In this document: positions 6,222 through 13,584 of the stretch, piece by piece
Numbering within the stretch: position 1 is the first letter of the stretch
Layout: every line of letters starts with the position of its first letter
Assembly (NCBI GenBank): GCA_044344975.1
Contig: JBIJBY010000015.1
Location: 1 to 17,590, forward strand
Length of the DNA: 17,590 bases
Reading direction: 5' to 3'
Source: IMCC26077 sp044344975
GTDB lineage: Bacteria; Actinomycetota; Actinomycetes; Nanopelagicales; Nanopelagicaceae
Position numbers and translations under genes: made by a program
The notes under the pieces: model-generated
Databases searched by the model: none
What the model was told of the DNA's origin: nothing
What the model saw: only the letters and a program-made list of their open reading frames with translations

Positions 6222-7241
6222 ATGTCAGCACCAGTTTCCTTACGCGTTGCAATTATGGGTTCAGGTTCTTGGGGAAGTGCTTTTGCGCAAATAGTCGCTG
6301 ATAGCAAGAGCGGTCATCAGATAACTATTTGGGGTCGAAATAAAGAGACAATCAATGAGATAAACACACTGCACACCAATTCCAAATTTCATCCTGGCGC
6401 GATGCTCCCCGAGAAAATTTCCGCAACTGTTGATCCACAAGTGGCGCTCCGAGAGGCTGATGTAGTTGTGCTTGCTGTGCCAGCTCAGACGCTCCGAGAG
6501 AACCTCAAAGCGTGGGGAAGCGCTATTCCTAAAAATGCAATTGTCGTCAGTTTGCTCAAGGGTTTTGAGCGGGGCACTCATGCCCGAATGAGCGAAGTTA
6601 TCAAGGACGAATTGGATATCGAGGAGAGTCGGATTGCCGTAGTTACCGGCCCAAATTTGGCGGGCGAAATTATTAAGCGCGAGCCTGCCGCGGTTGTGAT
6701 TGCCTGCGCCAAAGAAGAGGTTGCAGTGGAGCTTCAAGATGCGTTTGCTGTTCCATATTTTCGTCCGTACACCTCCATTGATGTCATTGGTTGTGAAGTT
6801 GCCGGAACAATAAAAAATGTCATGGCACTTGCGGTTGGCATGGCAAGTGGTTTAGGCATGGGTGATAACACCAAAGCAACAGTGATTACGCGTGGCCTTG
6901 CCGAAACAACGCGATTAGGTGTTGCTCTCGGCGCCGATCCCATGACCTTCGCAGGCCTAGCGGGAATGGGAGATTTGGTCGCTACCTGTTCGTCGCCTCT
7001 CTCCAGAAATCGTTCATTTGGTGAACGACTTGGGCGCGGATTAGGACTTTCGCAAGCCCAGAGCGAGACGAAGACCACGGCAGAGGGAGTTTCATCTGCT
7101 GCAGCTGTACTTGATCTTGCACGTGAATATGGCATTGATATGCCAATAGTCGAGGCGGTAGTCGATGTCGTTGCAAATGGAATGCCACCTAAGGAAGTAG
7201 TTCGTCGATTGATGAGTCGAACAACTCGGTCTGAGCATTAA
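6222..7241 (+). CDS. gpsA: Glycerol-3-phosphate dehydrogenase [NAD(P)+]
   Basis: Cytoplasmic enzyme that reduces dihydroxyacetone phosphate to sn-glycerol-3-phosphate, the backbone of phospholipids. At 339 residues it has normal length. The N-terminal Rossmann domain begins at MGSGSWGSAFAQ with GSGSWG at 13-18. VVLAVPAQTLRE, LLKGFERG and GPNLAGEI follow in family order. The C-terminal helical domain holds AGTIKNVMALAVG, with the likely catalytic lysine K198, and GMGDNTKATVITRGLAE. The frame is open back to 6099, but that extension lies within plsC and encodes a basic, non-conserved stretch, so I take ATG 6222. A purine-rich stretch at the end of plsC (GGGGCGGA) may serve as its ribosome site. 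Confidence 0.97.
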   Translation: MSAPVSLRVAIMGSGSWGSAFAQIVADSKSGHQITIWGRNKETINEINTLHTNSKFHPGAMLPEKISATVDPQVALREADVVVLAVPAQTLRENLKAWGSAIPKNAIVVSLLKGFERGTHARMSEVIKDELDIEESRIAVVTGPNLAGEIIKREPAAVVIACAKEEVAVELQDAFAVPYFRPYTSIDVIGCEVAGTIKNVMALAVGMASGLGMGDNTKATVITRGLAETTRLGVALGADPMTFAGLAGMGDLVATCSSPLSRNRSFGERLGRGLGLSQAQSETKTTAEGVSSAAAVLDLAREYGIDMPIVEAVVDVVANGMPPKEVVRRLMSRTTRSEH

Positions 7242-7261
7242 GAGCCGGTACCCTTTATAAC

Positions 7262-8326
7262 GTGGCTGCCAATCCCTCTGCATCAAAGAAAATTCGCGTT
7301 GGGGTGCTCTGTGGTGGGCGCAGTAGCGAACATTCAATCTCATGCCTCTCGGGTGGAAGTTTGCTGGCAGCAATTGATCGCGAGAAGTTTGAACCTATTC
7401 CACTTGGGATTACTCAAACTGGACAGTGGGTTTATCTCGAAGGATTGACCAGCGCTCTTGCAATTGTGAATGGTCAACTTCCAGTTGTTCCTGAGGACGC
7501 ACCCGCAATCACCGTCAATCGCGATGGGGTATTTGTAGCGGGCAAGAATCTTGGTGTTGATGTGATTTTCCCCGTCCTTCACGGACCATTTGGTGAAGAT
7601 GGCACCGTACAAGGGCTCCTTGAAATGTTTGATATTCCTTACGTAGGCGCGGGAGTGCTTGCCTCAGCGATTGGCATGGATAAAGCAACGTGCAAAAGAT
7701 TATTTATCGAAGCCGGAATTCCTACCGTTGATTTTGATGTTTTCTTCTGGAGTGAGTGGGCAAGTTACAAATCTGAAATCACTACGCGCTTACAAGAAGA
7801 ATTTGAGCTTCCGATTTTCGTCAAGCCATCACGAGCAGGTTCAAGCAACGGAATTAGCAAAGTGAAATCCTGGAGCGATCTCGATACAGCGGTAAAGCTT
7901 GCTAAAGATTTTGACGAAAAGATAGTCATCGAAGCGCTCGCACCTGGGCGTGAACTGGAGTGCGGCATCTTAGGAAGCAAAGCTTCTCGTGTGGGCGAGG
8001 TGCGGATTCTGGGTGATCATGAGTTTTATGATTTTGAAGCGAAGTATCTTGATAACTCCACTGAATTGATAGTTCCAGCAGAAATTCCAGCAGAAGTTGA
8101 GCGCGAAATTCAACAATTGGCCCTTGATGCTTTTGCATTAATTGATGGTCGTGGAATAGCTCGCGTTGATTTCTTTCTTCTAGAGAACGGCGAAGTCATT
8201 CTCAATGAGATAAATACCATGCCAGGTTTCACAGCAACCTCTATGTATCCGCGCCTTTGGGCTGCCACGGGCGTCAGCTACCCCCAGGTAATCACTGAGC
8301 TAATCGAGTTGGTCATTCGGAAATGA
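7262..8326 (+). CDS. ddl: D-alanine--D-alanine ligase
   Basis: ATP-grasp ligase that joins two D-alanines for the peptidoglycan stem peptide. The start is GTG 7262, giving 354 residues; there is no clear ribosome site and only 20 bases separate it from gpsA. The N-terminal VGVLCGGRSSEHSISCLSG is the first Ddl signature. HGPFGEDGTVQGLLEM (from H107), KPSRAGSSNGISKV, EALAPGRELECGIL and the metal-binding EINTMPGFTATSMYP follow. The omega-loop has EAKY with K261 and Y262. In E. coli DdlB the corresponding tyrosine favours D-Ala over D-lactate, so a vancomycin-type depsipeptide ligase is unlikely. The last four bases, ATGA, overlap the start of the next gene. Confidence 0.97.
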   Translation: MAANPSASKKIRVGVLCGGRSSEHSISCLSGGSLLAAIDREKFEPIPLGITQTGQWVYLEGLTSALAIVNGQLPVVPEDAPAITVNRDGVFVAGKNLGVDVIFPVLHGPFGEDGTVQGLLEMFDIPYVGAGVLASAIGMDKATCKRLFIEAGIPTVDFDVFFWSEWASYKSEITTRLQEEFELPIFVKPSRAGSSNGISKVKSWSDLDTAVKLAKDFDEKIVIEALAPGRELECGILGSKASRVGEVRILGDHEFYDFEAKYLDNSTELIVPAEIPAEVEREIQQLALDAFALIDGRGIARVDFFLLENGEVILNEINTMPGFTATSMYPRLWAATGVSYPQVITELIELVIRK

Positions 8327-9660
8327 GAGCTAAGAGAGGAAAAACTACCGCCACAACTCTGGCGATTTTTCTTCTTGCGAATGTACTGAGCCCACTCACT
8401 TTTCCCACATACGCGAACCCAACTGGAACAGCATGGAGCGAAGATTCACGCGCATATTCCGAAGGTTGGCCTTGGCCGAAATTGCCAAATTGGTGGAGCA
8501 AAACCGAGAAGTGGTACAGCTCGCAAACTTTTACAGATGTCCGACTAGGTCAGTGGTTGCCCTGCCGCGCTGAATGGTCAATGAATGATTGCATTGAAGA
8601 GATCAATCTTTACAGCCAAGAAGGGAAGCAACTTGGTTCGCTGACATACATTCAGGAGCCAGGATTTGATCCATTCACTTTGAAGCAAAGCTGGACTCAA
8701 GCGCCAAGTGCAAATAAAGGAGAACTAGTAGACAACTACGCTGATTTCTTCAACCCTGGCCAAGTGTGGACTCAAGGGTGGTGGCGCCTTCCCGACGGGG
8801 TTTCACTCTCCGATGGAAGTAATCTCGTCAGTGCCAACGTATCCCGGATGCTCACCGCCGTTCAGGTGAACATTTCACCCCGCGGATTAACAGAGGGTGT
8901 TTCACTTCCACAAGGAATATTTTTCGAAACGGTACTTAAATCAAAAAATCTAAAAAAATATGCTCGATGGGTGACCAGTACTGGAAAGGACCCCAGCGTT
9001 CTATTCCGAGAAAATGATCAAGTGGTTATAAAAGGAGTCACGACGAGGTTTCCCAATCCTTACAAGATCACCTGCGACAAGTTAACTCTTGGTAATAGCG
9101 AGAAAGCTGCCTCTTCGGGCGCTTTTGTTGCAGTCAATCTGTCAACAGTCTCCGATTACGAAAACCCGCAGTACAAATCTCTTCCTGGCGAAGTGGTAAT
9201 TGGCACCAATGGTTGGTGGTGTATGGGTGGAATCAAATGGGATTCCAAGGAGCGACAAATCACGGTTGAAATAGCCGCAACGCACTATTACGAAGATGGA
9301 ATTACTGAAGTTGATGGATGGCTAGAAGTGAAGTTAAAGGGTGCGCTCGTCCGTCATTTGTGGGGGATTGCACCTTCCGAAGCGACAGGTTATGCACGCG
9401 TCGAGCTACTCTATAAAGATGGAAGTACGAAAATAGCAACAGTGAGCGCTAAATATTTTCCTGAATTCGATTGGATTGATCTTCGTGCTTACGGATTCAC
9501 TTACTCTAATCCAGTCTTGCGCATCTCTCTGAGAAAACCTGTTGAAAATTTAAGTAAGAGTTCAACTTCTTCAAAGGTGAAACTCATTACCTGCGTCAAA
9601 GGTAAGTTGATAAAAAAAGTTTCAACGAAACAATGCCCCAACGGCTATCGGAAAAAGTAG
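8323..9660 (+). CDS. Secreted tryptophan-rich protein of unknown function
   Basis: I do not recognise the family. The 445 residues begin with a signal peptide: basic MRAKRGK, a hydrophobic core at about 10-24, and a likely cut after A31 (PTYA before NPT). The mature part has no membrane segment. It is rich in Trp, notably at 49-64 (WPWPKLPNWW), in WTQGWWRLPDG and in GWWCMGGIKWD. There is a cysteine pair at 81 and 90, single cysteines in ITCDKL and WWCMGG, and a C-terminal pair at 424 and 438 in TCVKGKLIKKVSTKQCPNGYRKK. Alternating hydrophobic stretches suggest beta structure. The ATG lies in the ddl stop (ATGA), so the gene is translationally coupled to ddl. In Streptomyces and mycobacteria I recall a short DUF3515 protein in this slot. 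A surface or cell-wall role is a guess from context. Confidence 0.85.
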   Translation: MRAKRGKTTATTLAIFLLANVLSPLTFPTYANPTGTAWSEDSRAYSEGWPWPKLPNWWSKTEKWYSSQTFTDVRLGQWLPCRAEWSMNDCIEEINLYSQEGKQLGSLTYIQEPGFDPFTLKQSWTQAPSANKGELVDNYADFFNPGQVWTQGWWRLPDGVSLSDGSNLVSANVSRMLTAVQVNISPRGLTEGVSLPQGIFFETVLKSKNLKKYARWVTSTGKDPSVLFRENDQVVIKGVTTRFPNPYKITCDKLTLGNSEKAASSGAFVAVNLSTVSDYENPQYKSLPGEVVIGTNGWWCMGGIKWDSKERQITVEIAATHYYEDGITEVDGWLEVKLKGALVRHLWGIAPSEATGYARVELLYKDGSTKIATVSAKYFPEFDWIDLRAYGFTYSNPVLRISLRKPVENLSKSSTSSKVKLITCVKGKLIKKVSTKQCPNGYRKK

Positions 9661-9671
9661 AAGCCGAGAGG

Positions 9672-9908
9672 TTAGTCGTTGACAACAGGGCAGGTTAATG
9701 TGCGAGTGATTCCCGGCACCGCTTGCACCTTGGCGAGAATCGTCCGACCAAACTCCTCCATAGAACCGGCCTCTGCACGCATGATGACATCGTAAGGACC
9801 GCCAACGCCCTGCGCGATATTCACGCCAGGAATTGAGCCGACCGCCTTTGCGACGGCTGCTGCCTTTCCCACTTCGGTTTGAATAAGAATGTAGGTCTGG
9901 ATCGACAT
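9672..9908 (-). CDS. Stand-alone Lrp/AsnC ligand-binding (RAM) domain protein
   Basis: A 78-residue protein consisting only of the RAM domain found C-terminally in Lrp/AsnC regulators: beta-strand MSIQTYILIQTEVGKA, a helix, GVNIAQGVGGPYDVIMRAEA, a second helix, and a final strand ending ITRTLTCPVVND. There is no helix-turn-helix, so it cannot bind DNA by the usual route. Such proteins form dimers or larger rings that bind amino acids, and may act by pairing with full Lrp proteins. It is convergent to the secreted-protein gene (11 bases between the stops) and divergent from thiL. A small RAM protein beside thiL is a recurring actinobacterial arrangement as I recall. The ligand is unknown. Confidence 0.92.
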   Translation of the reverse strand: MSIQTYILIQTEVGKAAAVAKAVGSIPGVNIAQGVGGPYDVIMRAEAGSMEEFGRTILAKVQAVPGITRTLTCPVVND

Positions 9909-9996
9909 GTTATTTCGCCCCTTTTACTTACTGATGTGAGGCAACGGTAGCGCAGGATAGGCTCGGACGGAAAGTTAGTTTTGTTAGAGCTCGGGC

Positions 9997-10026
9997 AGAC
10001 TGGTTGAGACTAGTTGAGACTAGGAG
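9997..10026 (+). repeat. Three tandem decamers upstream of thiL
   Basis: AGACTGGTTG, AGACTAGTTG and AGACTAGGAG follow one another without gaps at 9997-10026. The last copy has become the thiL Shine-Dalgarno site (AGGAG). The repeat may be simple slippage or a tandem protein- or RNA-binding element in the thiL leader. Confidence 0.6.
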
Positions 10027-10031
10027 AGAGC

Positions 10032-10967
10032 GTGCGGGTATCGGAGATAGGCGAGGATGCGCTGATTGCAGCCTTTGCCGAGATTTACCGCTCCAGAGCT
10101 GGGGTCTTAGTTGGTATTGGCGATGATGGTGCGGTCGTGTCGAGCAACTCGCCCCTTCAGGTTGTTAGCACCGATATAGCTACAGAGGGAATTCATTTCA
10201 ATCGGGCATGGAGTAGCGCTACGGATATTGGAGCAAAGATTGCTATCGCGAATCTTGCAGACATTTACGCGATGGGAGGTACGCCCAAATTCCTCACCGT
10301 CGCTATTTCGGCTCCTGCTGATGAAGATGTTTCTTATCTGCTCAATCTCGCTCGTGGAATTGAATCAGTCGCTGCGGAATTTGAGGTGAGCGTTGTGGGA
10401 GGGGATTTAGTGGGGGGTAGTTCGCTTGCCATTTCTATCACCGCTTTTGGGGCGGTCGAGCGACCGGTACTTCGTTCCAACGCAAAGGTTGGCGACAAAG
10501 TCTTTCTAACTGGAAGCGTAGGAAAATCTCTTGCCGGATTACTCCTTCTAAGCAAAGGTTTAGCAACTCCAACTTCTCCAGATGTGCGCGTATTTCAGCG
10601 ACCAGAATTCACACCGCAGATTCTCTTCGAGTTTGGCTTGGAGAAGGTTAATGCGCTAATGGATGTCAGCGATGGCTTGCTCTCAGATCTCCCCAAAATC
10701 GCAAAAGCTAGCGGCGTGGGGATTAACCTCACGTTTAGTGAGAGTGAGCTGAGCTATCTGATGCCACTGAGTGAGAGGGTTGGGATTTCTCCACTTGAAT
10801 TATTCCTACGAAGTGGGGAAGAGCACTCGTTTATTGCCGTAGTGAGCGCAGAGCGCCACCGCGAAGTTCCAAAACAATGGATTATGCTTGGTGAGGTTGT
10901 CGTGGGAAGTGAGATTACTTATCACGGCAAGGGGATGTCGCTTCATGGCAAATCTTGGCATTGGTAA
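10032..10967 (+). CDS. thiL: Thiamine-monophosphate kinase
   Basis: Phosphorylates thiamine monophosphate to the coenzyme thiamine diphosphate. About 311 residues. The N-terminal half carries VGIGDDGAVV (D31, D32) and STDIATEGIHF (D48, H55), which bind metal, ATP and substrate. IGAKIAIANLADIYAMGGTP and VVGGDLVGGSSLAISITAFG are classic ThiL/PurM-like blocks. LMDVSDGLLSDLPKIAKASG follows in the C-terminal half. The frame is open from a TTG at 10014, but AGGAG (10022-10026) lies 5 bases before GTG 10032, which I choose. No other thiamine genes are in the window. The divergent RAM-domain gene shares the 123-base upstream region. Confidence 0.95.
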   Translation: MRVSEIGEDALIAAFAEIYRSRAGVLVGIGDDGAVVSSNSPLQVVSTDIATEGIHFNRAWSSATDIGAKIAIANLADIYAMGGTPKFLTVAISAPADEDVSYLLNLARGIESVAAEFEVSVVGGDLVGGSSLAISITAFGAVERPVLRSNAKVGDKVFLTGSVGKSLAGLLLLSKGLATPTSPDVRVFQRPEFTPQILFEFGLEKVNALMDVSDGLLSDLPKIAKASGVGINLTFSESELSYLMPLSERVGISPLELFLRSGEEHSFIAVVSAERHREVPKQWIMLGEVVVGSEITYHGKGMSLHGKSWHW

Positions 10968-11008
10968 TAAGTTCAACGAGTAGAGATTAAAGAGAGAGAG
11001 AGTTAAAA

Positions 11009-11632
11009 ATGAAGAGAACAGCACTGGTAACCGGAATCTTCTCGCTTCTCTCCTTCATTTGGTTTCTTCCCGTGGCGCAAGGCGCCGCTGCTACTCCAGG
11101 CAAAGCGTGCAAACCTTCAGAGCTCGGCGTTCAATCAAGTTTTAGGGATGCAAAGCAAGGTGCGCAAACTCTCACCTGTGGACGATTAGGAAAGAAACAT
11201 CTTTGGGTCATTACTAAAGTGACCATCCCTGCAAACCTTGACACCAAATTCATCAAAGTAACTGGGGATACCAGCGCTGCTGCAGTTCTTGGAAAGCCTA
11301 AGGGACAGCCACCAACCACTCTCTTCTCTGCAGATATCGTCAAGGGCGGCGGAGCTACTGTTGCGCAAGGCGCATCGGTTACTGTGCATTACACATTGAT
11401 GGCATGGTCTACCGGGAAAGTTGTGGAGTCATCGTGGACAAGTGGTCAGCCAGTGAGTTTCTCGCTCGGTGGAGTTATTAAGGGTTGGCAAGATGGAATA
11501 CCTGGAATGCGTGAAGGTGGACGCAGGCTGCTCGTCATTCCACCTGCACTTGGTTATGGCGCAACTGCCGCTGGACCAATTGCTGCCAATGAGACATTGA
11601 TTTTTATCGTTGACCTGATCAAAGCAGGCTAA
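11009..11632 (+). CDS. Secreted FKBP-type peptidyl-prolyl isomerase domain protein
   Basis: 207 residues. A signal peptide (MKRTALVTG, then a hydrophobic stretch to about residue 23, cut near VAQGA) is not followed by a lipobox. Residues 34-66 form a small module with C34 and C57 (TCGRLGKKHLW). Residues about 109-206 are an FKBP domain: ADIVKGGG, VTVHYTLM (Y128), VIKGWQDGIPGM (W160), IPPALGYGA (Y183) and IFIVDLIKAG. These match the FKBP12 residues Y26, W59 and Y82. The positions of FKBP12 F36 and D37 are V139 and E140 (VESSW instead of FDSSW), so isomerase activity may be weak or altered. AGAGAGAGAG precedes the ATG. It follows thiL by 41 bases and probably assists folding outside the membrane. 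Confidence 0.92.
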   Translation: MKRTALVTGIFSLLSFIWFLPVAQGAAATPGKACKPSELGVQSSFRDAKQGAQTLTCGRLGKKHLWVITKVTIPANLDTKFIKVTGDTSAAAVLGKPKGQPPTTLFSADIVKGGGATVAQGASVTVHYTLMAWSTGKVVESSWTSGQPVSFSLGGVIKGWQDGIPGMREGGRRLLVIPPALGYGATAAGPIAANETLIFIVDLIKAG

Positions 11633-11642
11633 CCAAAAGAGT

Positions 11643-11665
11643 GGGAGAGGGTTAAAACCTCTTCC
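11643..11665. terminator. Hairpin between the convergent FKBP and rpmB genes
   Basis: GGGAGAGG (11643-11650) pairs with CCTCTTCC (11658-11665), with one G-U pair and a 7-base loop, GTTAAAA. On the minus strand it is followed by CACTCTTTTGG, so it suits rpmB; on the plus strand no T-run follows. It may end both transcripts. Confidence 0.5.
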
Positions 11666-11696
11666 GTAGGTTAGGAAAAGTTAAACGAATTTATAT

Positions 11697-11885
11697 TTAG
11701 CGAGAGACCTTGCCGGCCTTTAGGCAGGCAGCGCATACGTTTTGGCGCTTTGGAGTCACACCATTAACGAGGGTGCGAATTCGCTGAATGTTCGGATTCC
11801 AGCGTCGACGGGTACGACGGTGTGAGTGCGAGATGCTGTTTCCAAACTGTGGGCCTTTGCCACAGATATCGCACTTGGCTGCCAT
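11697..11885 (-). CDS. rpmB: 50S ribosomal protein L28 (zinc-type)
   Basis: A 62-residue ribosomal protein of the large subunit. It starts MAAKCDICGKGPQFGNSISHSHRRT, the standard L28 N-terminus. Two CxxC pairs, C5/C8 and C51/C54, form the zinc ribbon, so this is the zinc-requiring (C+) form rather than the cysteine-free copy that Actinobacteria often induce under zinc shortage. GGAGG (complement of 11891-11895) stands 5 bases before the ATG, one of the best ribosome sites in the window, as expected for an abundant protein. It is convergent with the FKBP gene and divergent from the DAK2 gene, the usual actinobacterial position. Confidence 0.97.
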   Translation of the reverse strand: MAAKCDICGKGPQFGNSISHSHRRTRRRWNPNIQRIRTLVNGVTPKRQNVCAACLKAGKVSR

Positions 11886-12012
11886 AGTCGCCTCCGGTTG
11901 CTAGCTGGTTTTCACGGTATTACAGGTCTTGAGCGCCCGCTAATGAAATCGAGCACCGAAGGGTAGCGCGGACCCGCCATTTCGGTCTAATCAGCCGGTA
12001 ACCTCATCGGCT

Positions 12013-13584
12013 ATGGCCCACCCTGAGCTAGATGTTGCGCGATTTCGCGCCTGGCTCGTGCGCGCCCGAGACGAGATTTCCCGCTCTCGCGAGCGCCTTA
12101 ATGCTGAGAATCTCTATCCCGTAGCCGATTCCGATACTGGCTCAAACTTGGAGGCGACCATCCGCGCTGCAGCTGAGGCGGTCGAGAGTGAAATCTCTGA
12201 GGATCTTGGCGCCATCGCCGATGCTGCAGCAGAAGGTGCGCTCCATGGCGCGCAAGGAAATTCTGGAGTCTTGTTAAGTCAGATTTTTCGGGGCTTTGCT
12301 GATGGGTTACGGGAGAATTTGCCCAAGGCATTTGCATTGGCACATGAACGCGCATTGAAAGCGGTTGCTGATCCGAAAGAGGGAACAATTCTCTCTGTTG
12401 CACGCGCAGCGCGTGATGCGGCAACAAGTGTGGGTTCATGGGGCAATGAGATACGACGCGATGGTGAAATTGCACTCGCCGCGTGGAAGGCAGCGCGAGC
12501 ATCAACTCTTGATAGCGCAATCAATCCTCCAAGTGAGGCAGCGCGTGGAGTTATCGATGCCGGAGCGCATGGAATTGAACTTATCTATCGATCGCTCGTC
12601 GCAGTACTGGATGGCGAAATCGACAATGTGGACGATATTCCTTTTTATACGAATAGTGGTTCACCTTCCCTCAATGTCAGCCAAAAAAGTGATGGCGCAT
12701 TCGAGGTCATGTACGAGTTAACCAATCTCTCTGAGGATCAAGTGGAACTTCTTCGAAGAAAACTCTCTGGTATTGGGCAGAGCCTATTAATAGTTGGTGG
12801 AGCAAAATTTTGGAAGGTTCATGTTCATACTGATTTTGTCGAAGAGTCGGTGGCCTTCGCGAAGGAGATCGGCAAGCCGGAAAATATCCGAATCACAGCG
12901 TTGGATCTATCTGGATGCAAAAGTGAGCGCACTCTTGTCACGGTCGCAAATGGTCCTGGTTTTGAAGCGCTCATGCGCGAGTCTGGGGTAAATGTGATCA
13001 AAGCATTTGAGTCGCGTCGAGTCACTCCAGAAGAGTGGGTACTTGCCGCGGGTGAGAGCACCGAAGTTATCTTCATTCCGCATGATGTGCATGGCCACCA
13101 GAGCGCTCAAGATGCAGCGCTAATTTTGGAATCATCGAAAAAAAGGGTCGCGGTAATCAATTCTCATTCACCGCTCCAGGCGCTTTCGGCAATTTCTACA
13201 CATTCGGAAGACCTTGAGAGCAATTTTGTGGAAGAAGTACATACGATGGAAGCTGCCGCACGCGCCACACTTTCGCTTACTATCGCACTTGCACCACGAC
13301 GGCTGGAAAGTTATGGCGAGGTAGTAAACCCTGGAGCTGTTATCGCGCTCCAGGACCGCAAAATAATCGCCCATGGAGTAGATGTGGTTGATGTTGCCCA
13401 TGAAGCAATCTCAAAGGTTATTTACTCTGCTACCCAGTTGATTACGTTGGTGACTGGCGCCAATGCGACTAGTGAGGTTGCGCAAGCTTTAATGGAACGT
13501 GTTGCAATCACCCATCCAACACTTGAGATCGCACATTATGTGGGTGGACAAGCTTGGTATCCATTGTTGATCGGAATCGAATAA
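12013..13584 (+). CDS. DAK2-domain protein (YloV/FakA-like kinase subunit)
   Basis: 523 residues, the length of the FakA/YloV family. The N-terminal DAK2 (DhaL-like) domain binds ADP/ATP through PVADSDTGSN (D39, D41) and GAQGNSGVLLSQIFRG (79-94). A middle region and a C-terminal DegV-like domain follow, ending GQAWYPLLIGIE. In Firmicutes, FakA phosphorylates fatty acids held by FakB (DegV) proteins. The actinobacterial homologue beside recG is little studied, so I do not assign a substrate. The nucleotide motif reads DSDTG where DGDTG is more usual, but both acidic residues remain. No Shine-Dalgarno site precedes ATG 12013; TAACCT eight bases upstream could give a leaderless mRNA. The stop is directly followed by the recG ATG. 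Confidence 0.92.
   Translation: MAHPELDVARFRAWLVRARDEISRSRERLNAENLYPVADSDTGSNLEATIRAAAEAVESEISEDLGAIADAAAEGALHGAQGNSGVLLSQIFRGFADGLRENLPKAFALAHERALKAVADPKEGTILSVARAARDAATSVGSWGNEIRRDGEIALAAWKAARASTLDSAINPPSEAARGVIDAGAHGIELIYRSLVAVLDGEIDNVDDIPFYTNSGSPSLNVSQKSDGAFEVMYELTNLSEDQVELLRRKLSGIGQSLLIVGGAKFWKVHVHTDFVEESVAFAKEIGKPENIRITALDLSGCKSERTLVTVANGPGFEALMRESGVNVIKAFESRRVTPEEWVLAAGESTEVIFIPHDVHGHQSAQDAALILESSKKRVAVINSHSPLQALSAISTHSEDLESNFVEEVHTMEAAARATLSLTIALAPRRLESYGEVVNPGAVIALQDRKIIAHGVDVVDVAHEAISKVIYSATQLITLVTGANATSEVAQALMERVAITHPTLEIAHYVGGQAWYPLLIGIE

Noticed and set aside
6261..6737. 158-codon minus-strand open frame inside gpsA
   Set aside because: Antisense shadow of a fully conserved enzyme, with no ribosome site or recognised motif.
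7255..7261. TATAAC just before the ddl GTG as a -10 box
   Set aside because: It ends one base before the start codon, so transcription would begin inside the gene; ddl is more simply read from the plsC-gpsA operon.
11993..12012. AGCCG/CGGCT inverted repeat before the DAK2-protein start as a riboswitch-like element
   Set aside because: Five pairs with a 10-base loop in a short, possibly leaderless region; no larger conserved RNA fold is visible.
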